A DNA stretch of 64,000 nt from Antilocapra americana (Eukaryota; Chordata; Mammalia; Artiodactyla; Antilocapridae), in assembly GCA_007570785.1 (NCBI GenBank), contig ML664161.1, forward strand, positions 14,308,416 to 14,372,415, in the 5' to 3' direction. Below are positions 10,403-22,113 of the stretch, in pieces. Position numbers and translations under genes: made by a program. Under the pieces are notes generated by a model. That model saw nothing but the letters and a program-made list of their open reading frames with translations. It made no database searches and had not been told where the DNA came from. Every line of letters starts with the position of its first letter. Position 1 is the first letter of the stretch.

Positions 10403-12920
10403 AGTAATCCTTCTTTCAGTAGTACTGAAGAAGCTGAAGTTGAACGGTTCTATGAGGACCTACAAGACCTTCTAGAACTAACACCCCAAAAATGTCCTCT
10501 TCACTATAAGGGACTGGAATACAAAAGTAGGAAGTCAAGAGCTACCTGGAGAAACAGCCAAATTTGGCCTTGGAGGACAAAACAAAGCAGATCAAAGGCT
10601 AACAGAGTTTTGCCAAGGATGCAGCGGTCATAGCAAACACCCTCTTCCAAAAACACAAGAGAAGGTTCTACACATGGACATCATCAGATGGTCGATACCA
10701 AAATCAGACTGATTATATCCTTTGCAGCCAAAGATGGAGAAGCTCTATACAGTCAGCAAAAACAAGACCAGGAGCTGACTGTCACTTAGATCATGAACTC
10801 CATATTGCAAAATTCAGACTTAAATTGAAGAAAGTGGGGAAAACCACTAGACCATTCATGTATGACCTAAATCAAATCCATTATGATTATACAGTGGAAG
10901 TGAGAAATAGATTCAAGAGATTAGATCTGATAGAGTGCCTGAAGAACTATGGATGGAGGTTTGTGACATTGTACAGCAGGCAGTGATCAAGACCATCCCC
11001 AAGAGAAAGAAATGCAAAAAGGCAAAATGATTGTCTGAGGAGGCCTTACAAATTGCTGAGAAAAGAAAAGAAGTTAAAGGCAAAGGAGAAAAGAAAGATA
11101 CACCCATTTGAATGCAGAGTTCCAAAGAATAGCAAGGAGAGAAAAGAAAGCCTTCCTTAGCGATCAATGCAAAGAAATAGAGGAAAACAATAGAATGGGA
11201 AAGACTAGAGATCTCTTTAAAAAAAATTAGAGATACCAAGAGAACATTTCATGCAAAGATGGGTACAGTAAAGAACAGAAATGGTATGGACCTAACAGAA
11301 GCAGAAGATATTAAGAAGAGGTGGCAAGAATACACAGAAGAACTATACAAAAAGATCTTCATGACTCAGACAACCACGATGGTGTGATCACTCACGTAGA
11401 GCCAGACATCCTGGAATGTGAAGTCAAGTGGGCCTTAGGAAGCACCACTATGAACAAAGCTAGTGGAGGTGATGGAATCCCAGTTGAGCTATTTCAAATC
11501 CTAAAAGATGACAGTGTGAAAGTGCTGTACTCAATATGTCAGCAAATTTGGAAAACTCAGCAGTGCCCACGGAACTGGAAAAGGTCAGTTTTCATTCCAA
11601 TCCCAAAATAAGGCAATGCCAAAGAATGCTCAAACTACCACACAATTGCAGTCATCTCACACACTAGCAAAGTAATGCTCAAAATTCTCCAAACCAGGCT
11701 TCAACAGTAAGTGAACTGTGAACTTCCAGATGTTCAAGCTAGATTTAGAGAAGGCAGAGTAATCAGAGATCAAATTGCCCACATCTGCTGGATCATCGAA
11801 AAAGCTAGAGAGTTCCAGAAAAACATCTACTTTTGCTTTATTGACGATGCCAAAGCCTTTGACTGTGTGGATTGCAACAAACTGTGGAAACTTCTTCAAG
11901 AGATGGGAGTACCAGAACACCTCACCTGCCTTCTGAGAAATCTGTATTCAGGTCAAAAAGCAACAGTTAGAACTGGACATGAAACAACAGACTGGTTCCA
12001 AATCAGGAAAAGAGTATGTCAAGGCTGTATATTGTCACCTTGCTTATTTAACTTATATGCAAAGTACATTATGAGAAACTGTGGGCTGGAAGAAGCACAA
12101 GCTGGAATCAAGATTGCTGGGAGAAGTGTCAATAACCTTGGATACACAGATGACACCACACTTAATGGCAGAAAGCAAAGAACTAAAGAACCTCTTGATG
12201 AAAGTCAAAGAGGAAAGTGAAAAAGTTGGCTTAAAACTCAACATTCAGAAAACTAAGATCATGGCATCCTGTTGCGTCACTTCACTGCAAATAAATGGGG
12301 AAACAATGGAAACAATGAGAGACTTTATTTTGGGAGGGCTCCAAAATCACTATAGAGGTGACTGCAGCCATGAAATTAAAAGATGCCTACTCCTTGGAAG
12401 AAAATTTATGAACAACCTTGACAGCATATTGAAAAGCAGAGACATTACTTTGCCAACAAAGGTCCGTCTAGTCAAAGCTATGGTTTTTCCAGCAGTCATG
12501 TATGGATGTGAGAGTTGGACTGTAAGGAAAGCTGAGCACCGAAGAATTGATGCTTTTGAACTGTGGTTTTGGAGAAGACTCTTGAGAGTCCCTTGGACTG
12601 CAAGGAGATCCGACAAGTCCATACTAAAAGAGATCAGTCCTGGGTGTTTATTGGAAGGACTGATGTTGATGCTGAAACTCCAATACTTTGGCCAACTGAT
12701 GTGAAGAACCTACTCATTTTAAAAGACGCTGATGCTGGGAAGGATTGGGGGCAGGAGGAGAAGAGGATGACAGAAGATGAGATTATTGGATGGCATCACC
12801 AATGAGATGGACATGAATTTGAGTATGTTCTGGTAGTTGGTGATGGACAGGGAGGCCTGGCATACTGCAGTCCATTGTGTCACAAAGAGTTAGACACGAC
12901 TGAGTGACTGAACTGAACTG
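10403..12920 (+). mobile_element. BovB LINE, 2.5 kb, 5'-truncated, with target duplication
   Basis: A 2518-bp insertion flanked by a perfect 9-bp duplication 'aattagatc' at 10394-10402 and 12921-12929. It carries the end of the apurinic-type endonuclease domain, the whole reverse transcriptase region and the 3' end finishing in the BovB terminal 'tgaactgaactg' repeat. A full-length BovB is about 3.2 kb, so roughly the first 0.7 kb is missing. This is the longest BovB in the window and the only one retaining part of the endonuclease. No promoter remains, so it cannot mobilise itself. Confidence 0.93.
10430..12895 (+). pseudogene. BovB endonuclease/reverse transcriptase, broken
   Basis: The domain order is preserved but split by frameshifts. 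The endonuclease C-terminal part near 10690-10830 includes QIDYILCSQRWRSSIQSA, and the SDH-type motif is changed to LDHELH. The RT starts around 11390 with the segments CEVKWALGS, NKASGGDGIPVELFQ and KRSVFIPIPK, then a stop. At 11711-12220 are FREGRVIRDQIAH, motif A FCFIDDAKAFDCVD and QGCILSPCLFNLYAKY. The catalytic box near 12140 reads YTDD instead of YADD. An extra A at about 12164 then shifts the frame. The C-terminal part continues at 12190-12704 with KLNIQKTKIMAS and [20 protein letters not shown], and ends in a third frame to 12805. Confidence 0.85.
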
Positions 12921-12929
12921 AATTAGATC

Positions 12930-13155
12930 TTAAGTGCTCAGGAATGAAATATTTCTGGTGGTTACCATATCAGATGGCGCTGTCCTAAGATTCCTCGGAA
13001 TTCTCCACTGTATCATCTCCATTTAGCCAGCAGGGAAGAAGAAGGCCCTCCAGGAATCTTGCAGGACAGAAGGAAAAGGCTTCAGGAGTTTCTCTCCACT
13101 GTGTCATAATAACCTTAGGGCCTGGTTATCAGTTGATCAAAGAATTCTCTTTTCT
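12930..13155. other. unique sequence, no gene
   Basis: Short unique stretch between the BovB target duplication and the first copy of the 197-bp duplication. Nothing recognised. Confidence 0.4.
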
Positions 13156-13352
13156 GAATTTATAAGACATCATATAATCTGAGTTCTTAAGGCTTGCATT
13201 TTGATATTCTACAAAATTAAAGAAAATGCTCTCCCTTTTTCTTGATATATCCTGCTCTCAAGTCTGTTGCCTTGATGGAAAATCTTATTTTGAATATCAG
13301 AAGCTGAATAGTATCTTGATTTTTCTCTTTCCTTCCCTTATGTAATGGATTT
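13156..13352 (+). repeat. local direct duplication, copy A (197 bp)
   Basis: Matches 14059-14256 base for base except for one C: 'gttgccttgatgg' here and 'gttgcccttgatgg' there. It is not a repeat family I recognise and has no coding content. The offset is 903 bp. The flanks of copy A show no obvious direct repeat, which suggests A is the source and B the insertion. Confidence 0.95.
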
Positions 13353-14058
13353 CTCTTCCCCTGCCATGAAAGGCAGCCTCAGAGCCTGAGGAGAGGATCA
13401 TCTACAGGAAATGCAGAAGGGAAAAGCAGATTTACATTTTTCATTCTGTTTCCCTGTTAACACATTTTGCCTCTTTACATTGATCTCTGCTTCTTTCACA
13501 GGAATCACCTCTAGCTGTTCTCTTCTTAAGGGTTAATACTGTGGTAAAAGGACCTAAATAACTGACTGGCATCATGTGTCTAAGACTAAGACTGTGAGAT
13601 CATATAATGAAAAGAAAATCACCTTATTTAACCAATAAGTGACCAGGGATCTATCAGATTGGTATTTTGGCACTATATATATCCAGTTACCTGACTATTA
13701 TTTCATTTGAATTATCTCACTTTTTAGAAAGTTGCGTCCTGACCTCAGGGACACAGTCTCTGGCTGTCTTTCCATTATTTTCTGCCTCTTCAAAGTCATG
13801 ACTAGGGAAAGTATTAGAAATTTTCCATTTAAATCATGATTTTGCCTCAACAATAGTATAATAATGTTTTATTCATTTTTTAAATGCATCATTTGACTCT
13901 TCTGCCCTCATTGTTGTAATTTGATTGTATGTTTGACTCAGGCTGGCAGGAAACACTGAGTGAGGAGGCGTGCCTTTGCTATTTTGAGGGTAACCAGCCA
14001 GCTAAAGTTGATTTTCATTTGGTGGATCCCAACTGCAAACGAGTTGGTGAACTTATAA
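13353..14058. other. unique spacer between duplication copies
   Basis: About 706 bp with no recognisable repeat or gene. The 8-mer 'gagttggt' at 14041-14048, just before copy B, recurs immediately after it. Confidence 0.5.
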
Positions 14059-14256
14059 GAATTTATAAGACATCATATAATCTGAGTTCTTAAGGCTTGC
14101 ATTTTGATATTCTACAAAATTAAAGAAAATGCTCTCCCTTTTTCTTGATATATCCTGCTCTCAAGTCTGTTGCCCTTGATGGAAAATCTTATTTTGAATA
14201 TCAGAAGCTGAATAGTATCTTGATTTTTCTCTTTCCTTCCCTTATGTAATGGATTT
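14059..14256 (+). repeat. local direct duplication, copy B (198 bp)
   Basis: Near-identical to copy A at 13156-13352 (one single-base insertion). It is bracketed by the direct 8-mer 'gagttggt' at 14041-14048 and 14260-14267, with a few filler bases (gaacttataa, gca) at the joins. There is no poly(A) tail or terminal inverted repeat, so it does not look like a transposon. It fits a patch copied from nearby DNA during break repair, or an assembly artefact. Confidence 0.9.
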
Positions 14257-14439
14257 GCAGAGTTGGTCACTGGGTCTTTTATTCTGAAGAATCGTCTAGT
14301 GTTGTTTCTACGTGTTTAATTAAATTAACTGACTGAGCACTTACTACATGCAGAGTTCCACAGCGGAAAACTAAAAAAAAAAAAAAAAAGAATCCTGTCG
14401 CATTATCGGTTATTTCCTTCACAGCATTTATTGCATTAT

Positions 14440-14600
14440 CTAATTATCTTGTTTGTTTATTTCCTTACACACTGTCTATCTTGTCCACTGGAAATGCAGA
14501 GACTCTGTCTTTTTTTTTTTTTTGTTTATTACTATAAAACTAGCACCTGGCACATTGCCTGGAACATAGAGATTTCAAAATACAGTTTTTTTAACTGACT
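14440..14600 (+). mobile_element. L2 LINE 3' end
   Basis: 'tccactggaaatgcagagactctgtctt', 'aactagcacctggcacattgcctggaacatagag' (diverged) is the typical L2 3' UTR theme. It is interrupted by a T13 run near 14511-14523. An A18-type run lies just upstream at about 14373-14390. Confidence 0.65.
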
Positions 14601-14795
14601 CAAGAAAAGATGCTTATATTTTCTGGTAAGAGAATGTTATCTGATTCTCCCACTTTTCCCATTTTTCAAACCTCTGCCTCCTAAAACCACACTCATCTGG
14701 GCCTTAAGCTGCTCTTCTCTCCTCTGATATCTCAGTGATTACTGCTGGTCTTATTATTCAGTGTATTATTATATACCAATCTGTAATCTCTTTTT

Positions 14796-14945
14796 AAAAA
14801 ATTTATCTTTAATTGGAGGATAGTTGCTTTACAATGTTGTGTTGGTTTCTGCCACCCATTAACATGAATCAGCCATAGGTATACATGTGTCACCTCCCTC
14901 TTAAACCTCCCTCTGATCTCCCACCCCTTCCCACCCCTCTAGGTT
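14796..14945 (-). mobile_element. L1 3' UTR fragment, minus strand
   Basis: Antisense artiodactyl L1 3' end: 'taattggaggatagttgctttacaatgttgtg', then 'cagccataggtatacatgtg'. Flanked by 'ctgtaatctcttttt' (14781-14795) and 'ctgtggtctcttttt' (14946-14960), a good 15-bp target duplication with two mismatches. Severely 5'-truncated. Confidence 0.85.
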
Positions 14946-14960
14946 CTGTGGTCTCTTTTT

Positions 14961-17900
14961 TATTCTCACTTAATTTATGCTTCTTTTATTGATTTTCTTA
15001 CTGATATATGCAACAGAATTTTGTTGCAAGTATTACTTATTATTATGACTGCTGTAAGCTTCTTGAGATCAGTGGAATGAGAGTATTGTTTCTCCTATGG
15101 AATCTTAGCAACTGACTCTGTATGTGTCAACGAATAACTGGATAAGGGATGACTTTGTCCATATCTCTAAAGATGAAGACCGATTTGACCTGAGACCCAT
15201 TTTGGAGTTTGTCCTCAGCTGTACATGTGTCCTTAGGTAAGCCCGCAATATCAGTGTTGCCTCAGAGATTTTCCCCATCTTGTCCCTCCTCTTGGCTCTT
15301 AGATGGACATTCATTGTCTACTGGATGGAGAACAGATTTGCTGTCCAAGGTCAGCACTGTGCTTGAGATGGAAATGGGAGAAATTCACTTTCGAAGGGAG
15401 ATTGTACTCAAGCCCTCCTGACAATCTAGGGGCCTGGTCACTTGTACAGGCCACAGCTGTGGCTTAGGCCTTGGCCCCATCAGTTCCAATATGTGAACTG
15501 CTGGGCTCTTTTGGGGAAGAGAACACTCTCTGTGTCTCCAAACCATGTTGTGATTGTCCAACACAGCCTCAAATATTCAAGCCATGTTAAACTGAAGACT
15601 CAGAGAGAATTTGAGTGCATGCTCCTTAAGTACCTGATTATACACATAGGGCACTAGGTCAGGGTCTATGTCAAGGCTCCCAGTGCCACGGAATTGTATT
15701 GGATATCCACAGCAAAGGCATCACTGAAGACTCCTCTACAAGGGAGTGGACATTGCTAGGGTTTTCCTGTAAGTCATGGACGTATTCTCCCTGGACATTC
15801 AGCACCAAGATTTTTGTACCAACTTGTGAAGCACAGTGCCAACTTCTATTGCCTCAAAGCTCCTTAAAGGTTTGCTAAGATGCTGGCAGAAGCAGTCAAC
15901 GGCATATGTTTTGTTTATTCTTTTGCTTTTTTTTTTTCTTTTTGCAAATGAGAACCAGAAGTGTAAATGTTCCATACCAATAGAACGAGATTGTATCAAA
16001 AACCACACCTTCTGCCCACATACACAGCTCCCATGCACATTCATTAGTTTTAATCACATGGGCTTCCTGGCTTTCTGCCCTGCTAGGTCTGTCAGTGGGA
16101 ATCTGCTCTGCTTGTCTGTATTGCCCCAGGGTGCCTTTCCGATGAGAACTGGATGGACTCACTTGGCTGGGTCATTTAGACATTTGTGGCTTGCACACTC
16201 CAGTGTGATTCTAGCTGTCCCAGCTACTGGTTTCTTCCCAGAAAGTGAGAGAAGACTTTGACCCTTTGTGCTCTGACAAGAGACATTAGGGCTGTAATTT
16301 AATTGGTTTTCCCAAAGTTTGGCAGTAGAGGGCTGCAATCTAACAGGATTCAGTATTGCTTAAGCCAATGTGAATTTGTGTTCCAGCTCACCAGCCCCTT
16401 TTACACTCGGCAGCCTAGGGAGAACAGGCTATTGTGAAAGTCTATGTCTGAATTTGGGTGGTGGCTTCACCTTCCCTGTAGATGGCTTCTAGAAATGCTT
16501 CAGATGTTGCTGAATGCTCCAGGTATAGTTTCACTACTCAGACACATCCAGACAAGCCTTTCTGACTCACTACCTTGATTTCTGTTGAGAAGCTGCAAGG
16601 CTGGACAAATGACCCTGAAATACGGTTTTGCTTTCCTCGTAATTATCTGACTTCACAGGAAGTGGGTGTTTGGTTGCTGGAGACAAAGAGGTGCTCTCCA
16701 CCCTTATGCTCATCACTGGAGCCTTGCCATTTTTGTAGGGCCATTAAAAACACACTCAGGCAAGAGTAGGATAGGATGTGTATACCTGCAGGTCTCTCAA
16801 ACACAGGCAACAGTGTGCATCTTTGGTATGTGCAGTTGGCTTCATAGAGGAGGTGACCCTCCAAGGCAATTCTCAGATCAGATATTGACAAACTCTGGTA
16901 CCCACCCTAATACATTTCTTAAGACATTCTCTTAGTGTCTCCTGTGGAGATCTGGCATCCTTTGCCAGGGGTCACATTTAGGGCACATCTAACTCTCAGA
17001 CCTCCCAAAGCCACAGTTCATTTCCTGTTGACTTCTAGCATCCTCTGCTTTCTTAAGGGTTTTCTCTTCAGCCCTACTCCTCATTAGTATAATGCTCTCC
17101 TTGGTTTTTCTAGCTCCTTTCCAGCCCTTCACAGTTCTTCCCTGGGATTTTGAATATTTTCATTTTTGTTTTTTTCCTGGCCATATATTTTTTAGGTTTC
17201 TGGTCTTCTCTTTCCTGTAACCCATGGAAGGGGACTTGTCTTTTCTTTCAGAACAGGTTTCTCATGTTTAATACTCTACTTTCTACTGACTTGGAAAAAC
17301 TGTGTTGGAACCTTTGCTCTGACGCAGTTCAATCACATTTTGGCTGGAAACATTTTACACATTAAAATGATGAAGGATGATTTTATTTGCCAGTCTAAGC
17401 AAAAATCTCTAAAATGGAAAAAAAGAAAAAACAAAAAACAAAAAGATCTTTCTGAAGCTATGGAATATGAAAAAGACTCTTGAATATGTAAAAGATTTTA
17501 GAACACTGCAGGGTGGGGCCATACTGGGGTAAATGAGCCTTAGGGAACCCTCTTGTTTGAGCCACTTTGTCCTTGACTTTGAAAGGCGTTCATTTTCTGC
17601 CGAGTAGCTCTCTTTACTCTGAGCTCTTCTGGTGTATAGTCTTTGCCTCTATCTTAGGAGGCAGGGGTCATTTAAAATGCTCCCAGTTGAAAATTGATAT
17701 CATGGAATAACTCCAACCTTACACACATTTTTAAAGTAGGTTATTAATTCACTGACATCTCAGATGGTAGCCGCACAGTCTCTTTCTGCCCTGTAGCAGG
17801 TTTTGGTGAACCAAGGATGAGACTGGACCTCTTCAGTCATGAGGTGCAAACTCTGGTTCCTGCAATAATACCTTGTGGCAATATTTCCACATCTAATTGG

Positions 17901-18210
17901 GAGTGTCTTTTATTTGATGCCTGGCTTCACTTGGGAGTCTGTTTAGGGCAGATGTGTGGTGACTTGTCATGTCTTTGAGACTTTTGAGAACAGGCCCCTC
18001 CAAAAAGGTTGGTCCTCAAAAATAGAATGGCTTCTTTCTCCCTTGGTTAGGACTGACTGCCAGATCTCACCAGGTTTCACACCCAGTTGTGGAGAGTGCC
18101 AGTTCTGTCAGCTTTGTACAGGCAATGCCATCATTCACTGCTCTCTCTGCATCAGTGCCGTTGTCTGCCCTTCAGACAGGCTTTTCTGAACAGGAAAGCC
18201 TACTGGGGAT
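14961..18210. other. 3.2 kb without recognised repeat or gene
   Basis: Moderately GC-richer than its surroundings, with several open frames of 60-140 codons on both strands (15836-16261 plus; 16643-16891 minus) that resemble no protein I know. A T-run lies at 15929-15937. It is the second-longest stretch free of ruminant-specific insertions. It may be an old element too decayed to name, or constrained unique DNA. I cannot tell which. Confidence 0.4.
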
Positions 18211-18217
18211 GTTACCC

Positions 18218-18567
18218 TTCAGTCGCTAAGTTGTGTCTGACTCTTTGCAACCCCATGAGCTGCAGTGTGCCAGGCTCCCCTGTCCTTTATCATCTCCTGG
18301 AGTTTGTTTAAACTCATGTCCATTGAGTTGGTGATGCCATCCAACCATCTCATCCCCTGTCATCGCCTTTTCCTTCTGCCCTCAATCTTTCCCAGCATCA
18401 GGGTCTTTTCCAATGTGTTGGCTCATCACATCAGGTGGCCAAAGTATTGGAGTTTAAGCTTCAGCATCAGTCCTCCCAATGAATATTCAGGGCTGATTTC
18501 CTTTAGGACCCTCTGATTTGTCTCCTTGTAATCCAAGGGACTCTCAAGAGTCTTCTCCACCACCACA
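18218..18567 (-). mobile_element. BovB LINE 3' fragment, minus strand
   Basis: Antisense BovB 3' end starting 'cagtcgctaagttgtgtctgac', running through the C-terminal coding region and truncated at 'caccaccacagtt'. The 7-mer 'gttaccc' at 18211-18217 and 18568-18574 is a probable target duplication. About 350 bp; no catalytic motif retained. Confidence 0.9.
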
Positions 18568-18574
18568 GTTACCC

Positions 18575-20193
18575 AATTTTTAATGATGCTACAGCTTTGT
18601 GATACCTGAAGATATCAATGAACTTCCATTTCAATTCAGTTACATTGCAACTTAAATATTGTTGCCTTCTAGGTGCCAGGCTTGTGTTAAACACTGGCAG
18701 TGGGAAGAAAAGATGCATAATCCTTACTCTCATGGAATTTACAGCAAGCTTAATTTTTTCATATTTATAAACTTGGCCCTGACAAAGTAAGATGCCATCA
18801 TATAGTACTAAAATTGCATGTCCTTCCATCCAGAATAGTTCAATTGTATTACATGAGTGTTTTAAAACAGACTCGGCCTGTCTGTTCTGTAATCAGAAAT
18901 GTAAAATAATTCATATTATGAGTATTATGTGAAATCAGACTCCACTAATAAATTATAGGAATACTTGATAGTAATTAAATGTGAGAGAACTTTCTCCAAC
19001 TGTTGGAAATAAAGATGAAGGAAGAAATGAGGTAAGGATTGAATGAGAGCAGGGAGTATACCAAAAAACCCACTTCAAGTAGTTATTACAAAGCAGACTG
19101 GAAACAAAACAAAAAGCTCCATTCTTTTTGGTTCAGAAACCATTGTTGGCAAGGGCTGTTAATTCCACATCCAAAAACTTGTTTCCTCTAGCCTGACTTC
19201 CAGAATGCAGTTATGTTGGAAACTACTCTGCTGATTAAGTTTTTAAACCGCTCCCTCTTCTGAGGGAAGAAACATATTTTATGAACACAAGTCAGTTCTT
19301 GTTCATTTTATATTTTAATATTGAAACATTTGCAAGTCTTTAAATTGACTCAATGAATCCTCATTTATGATCCTTGACAAATGGACCCATTATTGGAAGC
19401 AAAGGACAGACAGGAAAAGTTGGTGGGAAAGAGTTGAAAAAGGAAAAGTTAGGGTGGGAGATGGAAGAAGGGGAAATGCCATGTGTGGGTCTATCCTGAG
19501 GGGTGGACCTTAGGATAGTTTGAGAAACATTTGGGTAAATGTTTTAGGAAACATTTACCCAACATTTGGGTAAAGCCCATAACAAGTACTGTTTCCTTTT
19601 TGCACAAGCCCATCATTGCTCCTTTTGTCTACTCTACCTTTAAGAAGATTTCCATACCTCCTGACACATGTACCTGTAATGTATCAAATAAATGTCTCTG
19701 AAATACTGAGTTTAAAGGAATATCATAGCCAAAGAAGATTAAAAATCTATTAAAGTTTGCCTGTAGTTTGCACTGAGGTGGGAAAGGGAATAAGAATATG
19801 TTGCTGTTTCCCCAGGATCCTCTAGATCAATTATCTCTAGAATGATCTGGGAGATGAGGTCCCCTAATGATCTTTGATAGACCTGAGGAGAGGTATCTTA
19901 GGCTGGCTTCTTTTGTTACTAACTTACATGATGACTTCTTGATCTTAATTTTATATTTTATTCATCATCTAACATGTCATCATTCTTTAAATTTATTAAA
20001 ACATATAACTTTCTTCTTAATTCCAGAGATAATGCTTGCTTATTGTAGGGCATTTGAAAAATTCAGAAAAGTCCAGCTAAGAAGTAAAATCACCCACTTC
20101 CAGCAATATCCACTGTTAGGATTTTTCATTTATCTTGCCAGTCTATGGTTATATTTTCTTCCCCTTACTCAATTCATTTTTATATTTTTATCC
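18575..20193. other. no gene recognised
   Basis: Unique AT-rich DNA. A perfect short palindrome at 19531-19562 is listed separately. 20010-20170 has the feel of an old LINE-like repeat but cannot be assigned. Confidence 0.45.
19531..19562. repeat. perfect inverted repeat, 14-bp arms, 4-base loop
   Basis: Arm TTGGGTAAATGTTT at 19531-19544, loop TAGG, complementary arm at 19549-19562. The arm sequence recurs in direct orientation just after (acatttgggtaaa at about 19563-19575). Confidence 0.9.
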
Positions 20194-20205
20194 TTTGGCT
20201 AAAAT

Positions 20206-20329
20206 CCTTGGAGAAGGAAATGGCAATCCACTCCAGTATTCTTGCCTGGAGAATCCCATGGACGTAGGAGCCTGACAGGCTATAGCCCATAGAGTTGCAC
20301 AGGGTCAGACATGACTGAGCGACTAACAT
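20206..20329 (+). mobile_element. Bov-A-type SINE lacking the tRNA head
   Basis: Starts at 'ccttggagaaggaaatggcaatccactccag' (A-unit) and ends 'actgagcgactaaca'. It is flanked by a perfect 12-bp duplication 'tttggctaaaat' at 20194-20205 and 20330-20341, so the missing tRNA-like head was absent at insertion, through 5' truncation or a Bov-A monomer. Confidence 0.9.
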
Positions 20330-20562
20330 TTTGGCTAAAATGGATAAAATGACTTTAGTTTAACCAGTGAGCTCCAAGTGACTATAAAATGTTTATTAAT
20401 TACTTGCTCAGGAGACTTTTAGTGGAATTTGCAAATCCTTTTAGGAAACCAAGAATATTTCTAGTTACCTGTAGTCATCATTCTTTGGGGAAATCAGTCA
20501 GCTTATTCCTCTTCCTCCAATTTTATTGGCACACAATTGACATGTAATATTGTGTGAGTTCA

Positions 20563-20783
20563 AGGCTTCCCTGGTGGTTCAGATGGTAAAGAATCTGCCT
20601 GCAATGCAGGAGACCGAGGTTTGATCCCTGAACTAGGAAGATCCCTTGGAGAAGGGAATGGCAACACACTCCAGTATTCTTGCCTGGAGAATCCCAAGAA
20701 TAGAGGAGCCTGGCGGGCCATAGTCCACGGGGTCACAAAGAGTAGGACACAACTGAGCAACTAACACTTTCAGTTTCACTTTC
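20563..20783 (+). mobile_element. Bov-tA SINE in L1
   Basis: Full structure: tRNA-like head 'ggcttccctggtggttcag', A-unit, and tail 'actaacactttcag'. Imperfect 14-bp target duplication at 20549-20562 and 20784-20797 (attgtgtgagttca / attgtgtaagttga). It sits inside the L1 3' UTR and is therefore younger. Confidence 0.95.
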
Positions 20784-21283
20784 ATTGTGTAAGTTGAGGG
20801 TGTACAATGGGGTGATTTGATACAGGTATATATTGTGAAATGTTTAGCATGATAAGGATACTTAACACATTCTTCACCTCACATAATTTTCACTTAGTTG
20901 CTATTGTTATGTTGAAAAAATTCAGATCTACTGTCAGAAACTTTCAAGTGTACAATGTAGAATGAGTAATGATAGTCACCATTCTGTAAGCTAGAAGACT
21001 GGACTTTATTCCTCTTCTATCTGGAAGTTTGTTCCCATTGACCAGCATCTTCTCACTCCCTCCATCCCTAGCTCCTGGCAATGACCTTTCTACTCTTTGC
21101 TTCTATGAGTTTAGCTTTTTTGATTTTCCATATATGTGAGATCATATGACATCATATGGTATTTGATTTTTCTTGTCTGACCCATTTCACTTAGCACAAT
21201 GTCCTCAAAGTTCATCCATGTTGTTGCAAATGCAGGAATTTTTTCTTCTCCTTTTATTTCGCTGAATAATAGTCCATTATATG

Positions 21284-21502
21284 CATGTACATGCATGTGT
21301 TGCTCAGTTATGTCCAACTCTTTGCCACCCTATGGATGGACTGTCACCCTCCAGGCTCCTCTGTCCATAGGCTTTTCCTGGTAAGAATTCTGGAGTGGGT
21401 TGCCATATCTTTCTCCAGGGGATCTTCCTGACCCAGAGATAGAACCCATGTCTCCTGTGTTGCAAGCTGATTCTTTTCTGCTGAGCCACTGGAGAAATCC
21501 GT
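21284..21502 (-). mobile_element. Bov-tA SINE, minus strand, in L1
   Basis: Antisense SINE from 'tgctcagttatgtccaactc' to the tRNA-like head at 21480-21500. The 14-bp duplication 'tagtccattatatg' at 21270-21283 and 21503-21516 is perfect. Confidence 0.95.
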
Positions 21503-21520
21503 TAGTCCATTATATGTATA

Positions 21521-22113
21521 TTGTTGTTCAGTCACAAAGTCGTGTCTGACACTTTGTGACCCCATGGACTGCAGCATGCCAGGCTTCCCTGTCCTTAACC
21601 ATCTCGAGGAGTTTGCTCAAAGTCATGTCCATTGAGTCAGTGATGCTATCCAACCATCTTATCCTCTGTCACCCCCTTCTCCTGCTGACTTCAATCTTTC
21701 CCAGCATCAGGGTCTTTTCCAATAAGTTGGCTATTCACATCAGGTGGCCAAAGTATTGGAGTTTCAGCCTCAGCATCAGTCCTTCCAATGAGTATTCAGA
21801 GTTGATTTTCTTTAGGATTTATTGGGTTGATCTTCTTGCTGTCCAGGGGATTCTCAAGAGTCTTCTCTAACATCGCAATTCAAAAGCACCAATTCTTTGG
21901 AGCTCAGCCTTCTTTATGGTCTAAGTCTCACATCTGTACATGGCTACTGGTAAAACCATAGCTTTGACTATATAGACCTTTGATGGCAAAGTGATGTTCT
22001 GCCTTTTAATACACTATATAGGTTTGTCATAATTTTTCTTCCAAGGAGCAAGCATCCTTTAATTTTGTGGCTGAAGTCGCCTTCTGCAGTGATTTTGGAG
22101 CCCAAGAATATAA
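21521..22113 (-). mobile_element. BovB LINE 3' fragment, minus strand, in L1
   Basis: Begins with 'ttgttgttcagtcacaaagtcg', the tail class with TTG units rather than CAGTT units. It continues through antisense C-terminal coding sequence to 'gattttggagcccaag', then returns to L1. It lies a few bases from the neighbouring SINE. No intact coding frame remains. Confidence 0.9.

Noticed and set aside
15836..16261. 141-codon plus-strand frame with a hydrophobic stretch
   Set aside because: The hydrophobic part comes from a T-rich run (15905-15945); nothing matches a known protein and no exon structure is visible.
20563..20640. tRNA gene
   Set aside because: The tRNA-Glu resemblance is the diverged head of a Bov-tA SINE; the same holds for every other SINE head here.
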